Source: BQJD01 sp964350265
Lineage (GTDB): Bacteria > Pseudomonadota > Gammaproteobacteria > Arenicellales > CAJQKF01
Assembly (NCBI GenBank): GCA_964350265.1
Contig: CAYGJZ010000131.1
Coordinates: 1-6,989, forward strand
DNA: 6,989 nucleotides
Reading direction: 5' to 3'
Below, in pieces: positions 5,911 through 6,989 of the stretch. Positions within the stretch are counted from its first letter, which is position 1. The number at the start of each line of letters is the position of its first letter. Below the pieces are notes generated by a model. The model was not told where the DNA came from and searched no databases. It was given only the letters and a program-made list of their open reading frames with translations. Made by a program: the position numbers and the translations under genes.

Positions 5911-6945
5911 CTAGCGGTCGGCCGCCTCGCGCAACTGCGCCAGCGCGGCAGCGTCGATGCTGTCCTCGCCGGGCAGGCCGTGGGCGCGACGGAAGGCCTG
6001 CAGGGCGGTGCGGGTACGCGCCCCGGGCACGCCGTCCACCGGGCCGGGATCGTAGCCGAGCCGGGCCAGCAGTTGCTGCACGCCGGCCACCAGGGCGGCC
6101 GGGTCGGCGGACGGCGCCGCCCTTGCCGCCACCACCGCTTCCAGCAGTGCCGGTGCCTGCGGATGACCGGCCAGCACCGCGCGGTTGGCCCAGTATCCGG
6201 CCAACTCCAGCCCGCGGCCACCGCTGCCGCCGTCCAGCAGCAACCGGGACAGCGCCATCATCGCGCCGACGTGGCCCGATCGCGCCGCCTTGGTCAGCCA
6301 ACGCCGCGCCTCGCCCGGCCGCTCCGCGACCTGCGCCAGGCCGAACTCGAACTGTGCCTGGACCAGCCCGCTGCTGGCCGCCTCCAGCATCCAGCGACGG
6401 GCACCCTCGGCATCGGCATCGCCGCCCTCCCCGGTCTTCAGCATCCCGGCGAGCAGGTACTGGGCCTCGGCATAGCCGACCACCGCCTCGGCGAACAGCA
6501 TGCGGCGGGCGCGGGCCAGGTACTCGGCATTGTCCGGATCGGCGCGCAGCGCCTGGGCGACGCGGATGCGGCTGGGTCCGTAGCCGGCACGGGCAGCGGT
6601 CGCCTCCAGCCGGTTCGCCTCCTCGGCGTTGCCGGCGCGTCGACGCACCGCCGCCAGCACCGCGGCGGCACGCGGGTGGCCGAGTTCCACCGCCCGCTCC
6701 AGGCGGCTGACCCGCAGGGCCTCGTCGCTCTCCATCTGGGCCAGCAGGAAGGCAGCATGGGCATCACCGTCGGCGGCCGCCCGCGCGCACAGGCTGCGGG
6801 CCTCGTCGGCTCGCGCCGCCGCCTGCTGGTAGCAGGCCACGGCAGCCGGGGCGTGGACCTGCGCGGTGGTCGGCGTCGACCACCACGACCCGGCCAGCAG
6901 ACCGGCCAGCAGCACCGGGCAGCGACGGAACAGGGAAAGCAACAT
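5911..6945 (-). CDS. Secreted Sel1-like repeat protein with C-terminal peptidoglycan-binding domain
   Basis: From ATG 6945 the product is 344 residues. It begins with a Sec-type signal peptide: a short n-region with two arginines (MLLSLFRR), a hydrophobic core CPVLLAGLLAG, and a likely cut after TPTTA near residue 28, so it should act in the periplasm. Residues about 40-275 form alpha-helical Sel1-like repeats; the clearest units carry AARAGYG, EAVVGYAEAQYLLAGML, RRWMLEAASSGLVQAQFEFG, RRWLTKAARSGHVGAMMALS and WANRAVLAGHPQAPALL. Residues about 282-339 are a peptidoglycan-binding type 1 domain (VQQLLARLGYDPGPVDGVPG, then TALQAFRRAHGL). No catalytic domain is visible. Likely roles, by family, are scaffolding or regulation at the cell wall. 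An in-frame ATG at 6963 would add six residues. I prefer 6945 because it gives a more usual signal peptide and because a 12 bp palindrome abuts the other ATG. Neither has a strong ribosome binding site. Confidence 0.9.
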   Translation of the reverse strand: MLLSLFRRCPVLLAGLLAGSWWSTPTTAQVHAPAAVACYQQAAARADEARSLCARAAADGDAHAAFLLAQMESDEALRVSRLERAVELGHPRAAAVLAAVRRRAGNAEEANRLEATAARAGYGPSRIRVAQALRADPDNAEYLARARRMLFAEAVVGYAEAQYLLAGMLKTGEGGDADAEGARRWMLEAASSGLVQAQFEFGLAQVAERPGEARRWLTKAARSGHVGAMMALSRLLLDGGSGGRGLELAGYWANRAVLAGHPQAPALLEAVVAARAAPSADPAALVAGVQQLLARLGYDPGPVDGVPGARTRTALQAFRRAHGLPGEDSIDAAALAQLREAADR

Positions 6946-6989
6946 GGGCGGGTATCCGATCATGGCCGCCGGCGGCGGCTCGTTCTTCT

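Noticed and set aside
4619..6301. - strand open frame of 560 codons, the longest in the window
   Set aside because: It covers the ST7-like gene antisense and the GFA-like and Sel1-type genes out of frame, all with clear motifs. The product has no coherent domain.
6965..6976. Perfect palindrome GCCGCCGGCGGC next to the upstream ATG of the Sel1-type gene
   Set aside because: Made only of G and C in very GC-rich DNA, with no known operator resemblance. Used only as mild evidence against the ATG at 6963.

Overview
The window is about 7 kb of ordinary, very GC-rich bacterial chromosome, densely coding on both strands. The protein set and wording of the motifs (MnmG, RsmG, ParA, ParB, and a HisC that begins NRFWSPVV) point to a gammaproteobacterium, perhaps of an Ectothiorhodospiraceae-like or related high-GC group. 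That placement comes from motif recall, not from a search. No mobile element, CRISPR array, tRNA, rRNA or phage gene is visible.

Left part (1-3318, + strand): the 3' half of mnmG, then rsmG, parA and parB. They are packed with gaps of 12 bp and 6 bp and finally a TGATG stop/start overlap. This is the classic gidA-gidB-parA-parB block found close to the chromosomal replication origin. It joins two RNA-modification enzymes (tRNA wobble uridine and 16S rRNA G527) to the chromosome partitioning pair. In many gammaproteobacteria the ATP synthase operon follows parB. Here parB instead runs into a convergent hisC.

Middle part (3338-5437): a stand-alone hisC (histidinol-phosphate aminotransferase, - strand) is divergent from a + strand gene for a soluble tetratricopeptide-like protein resembling the bacterial ST7-like family. 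The roughly 200 bp between them is the only sizeable non-coding stretch and should hold the promoters of both. Only one weak promoter candidate can be seen there.

Right part (5449-6945, - strand): a secreted protein with Sel1-type helical repeats and a C-terminal peptidoglycan-binding domain comes first. Downstream of it on the same strand is a small zinc-cysteine protein of the GFA/CENP-V family, which has a good ribosome binding site of its own. The two are probably read in the same direction from a promoter beyond the right edge. Nothing shows a functional link between them.

No stretch over 300 bases lacks a gene. I did not find a convincing new biological system. The items most worth a second look are the Sel1/peptidoglycan-binding fusion, the ST7-like protein, and the absence of atp genes directly after parB.
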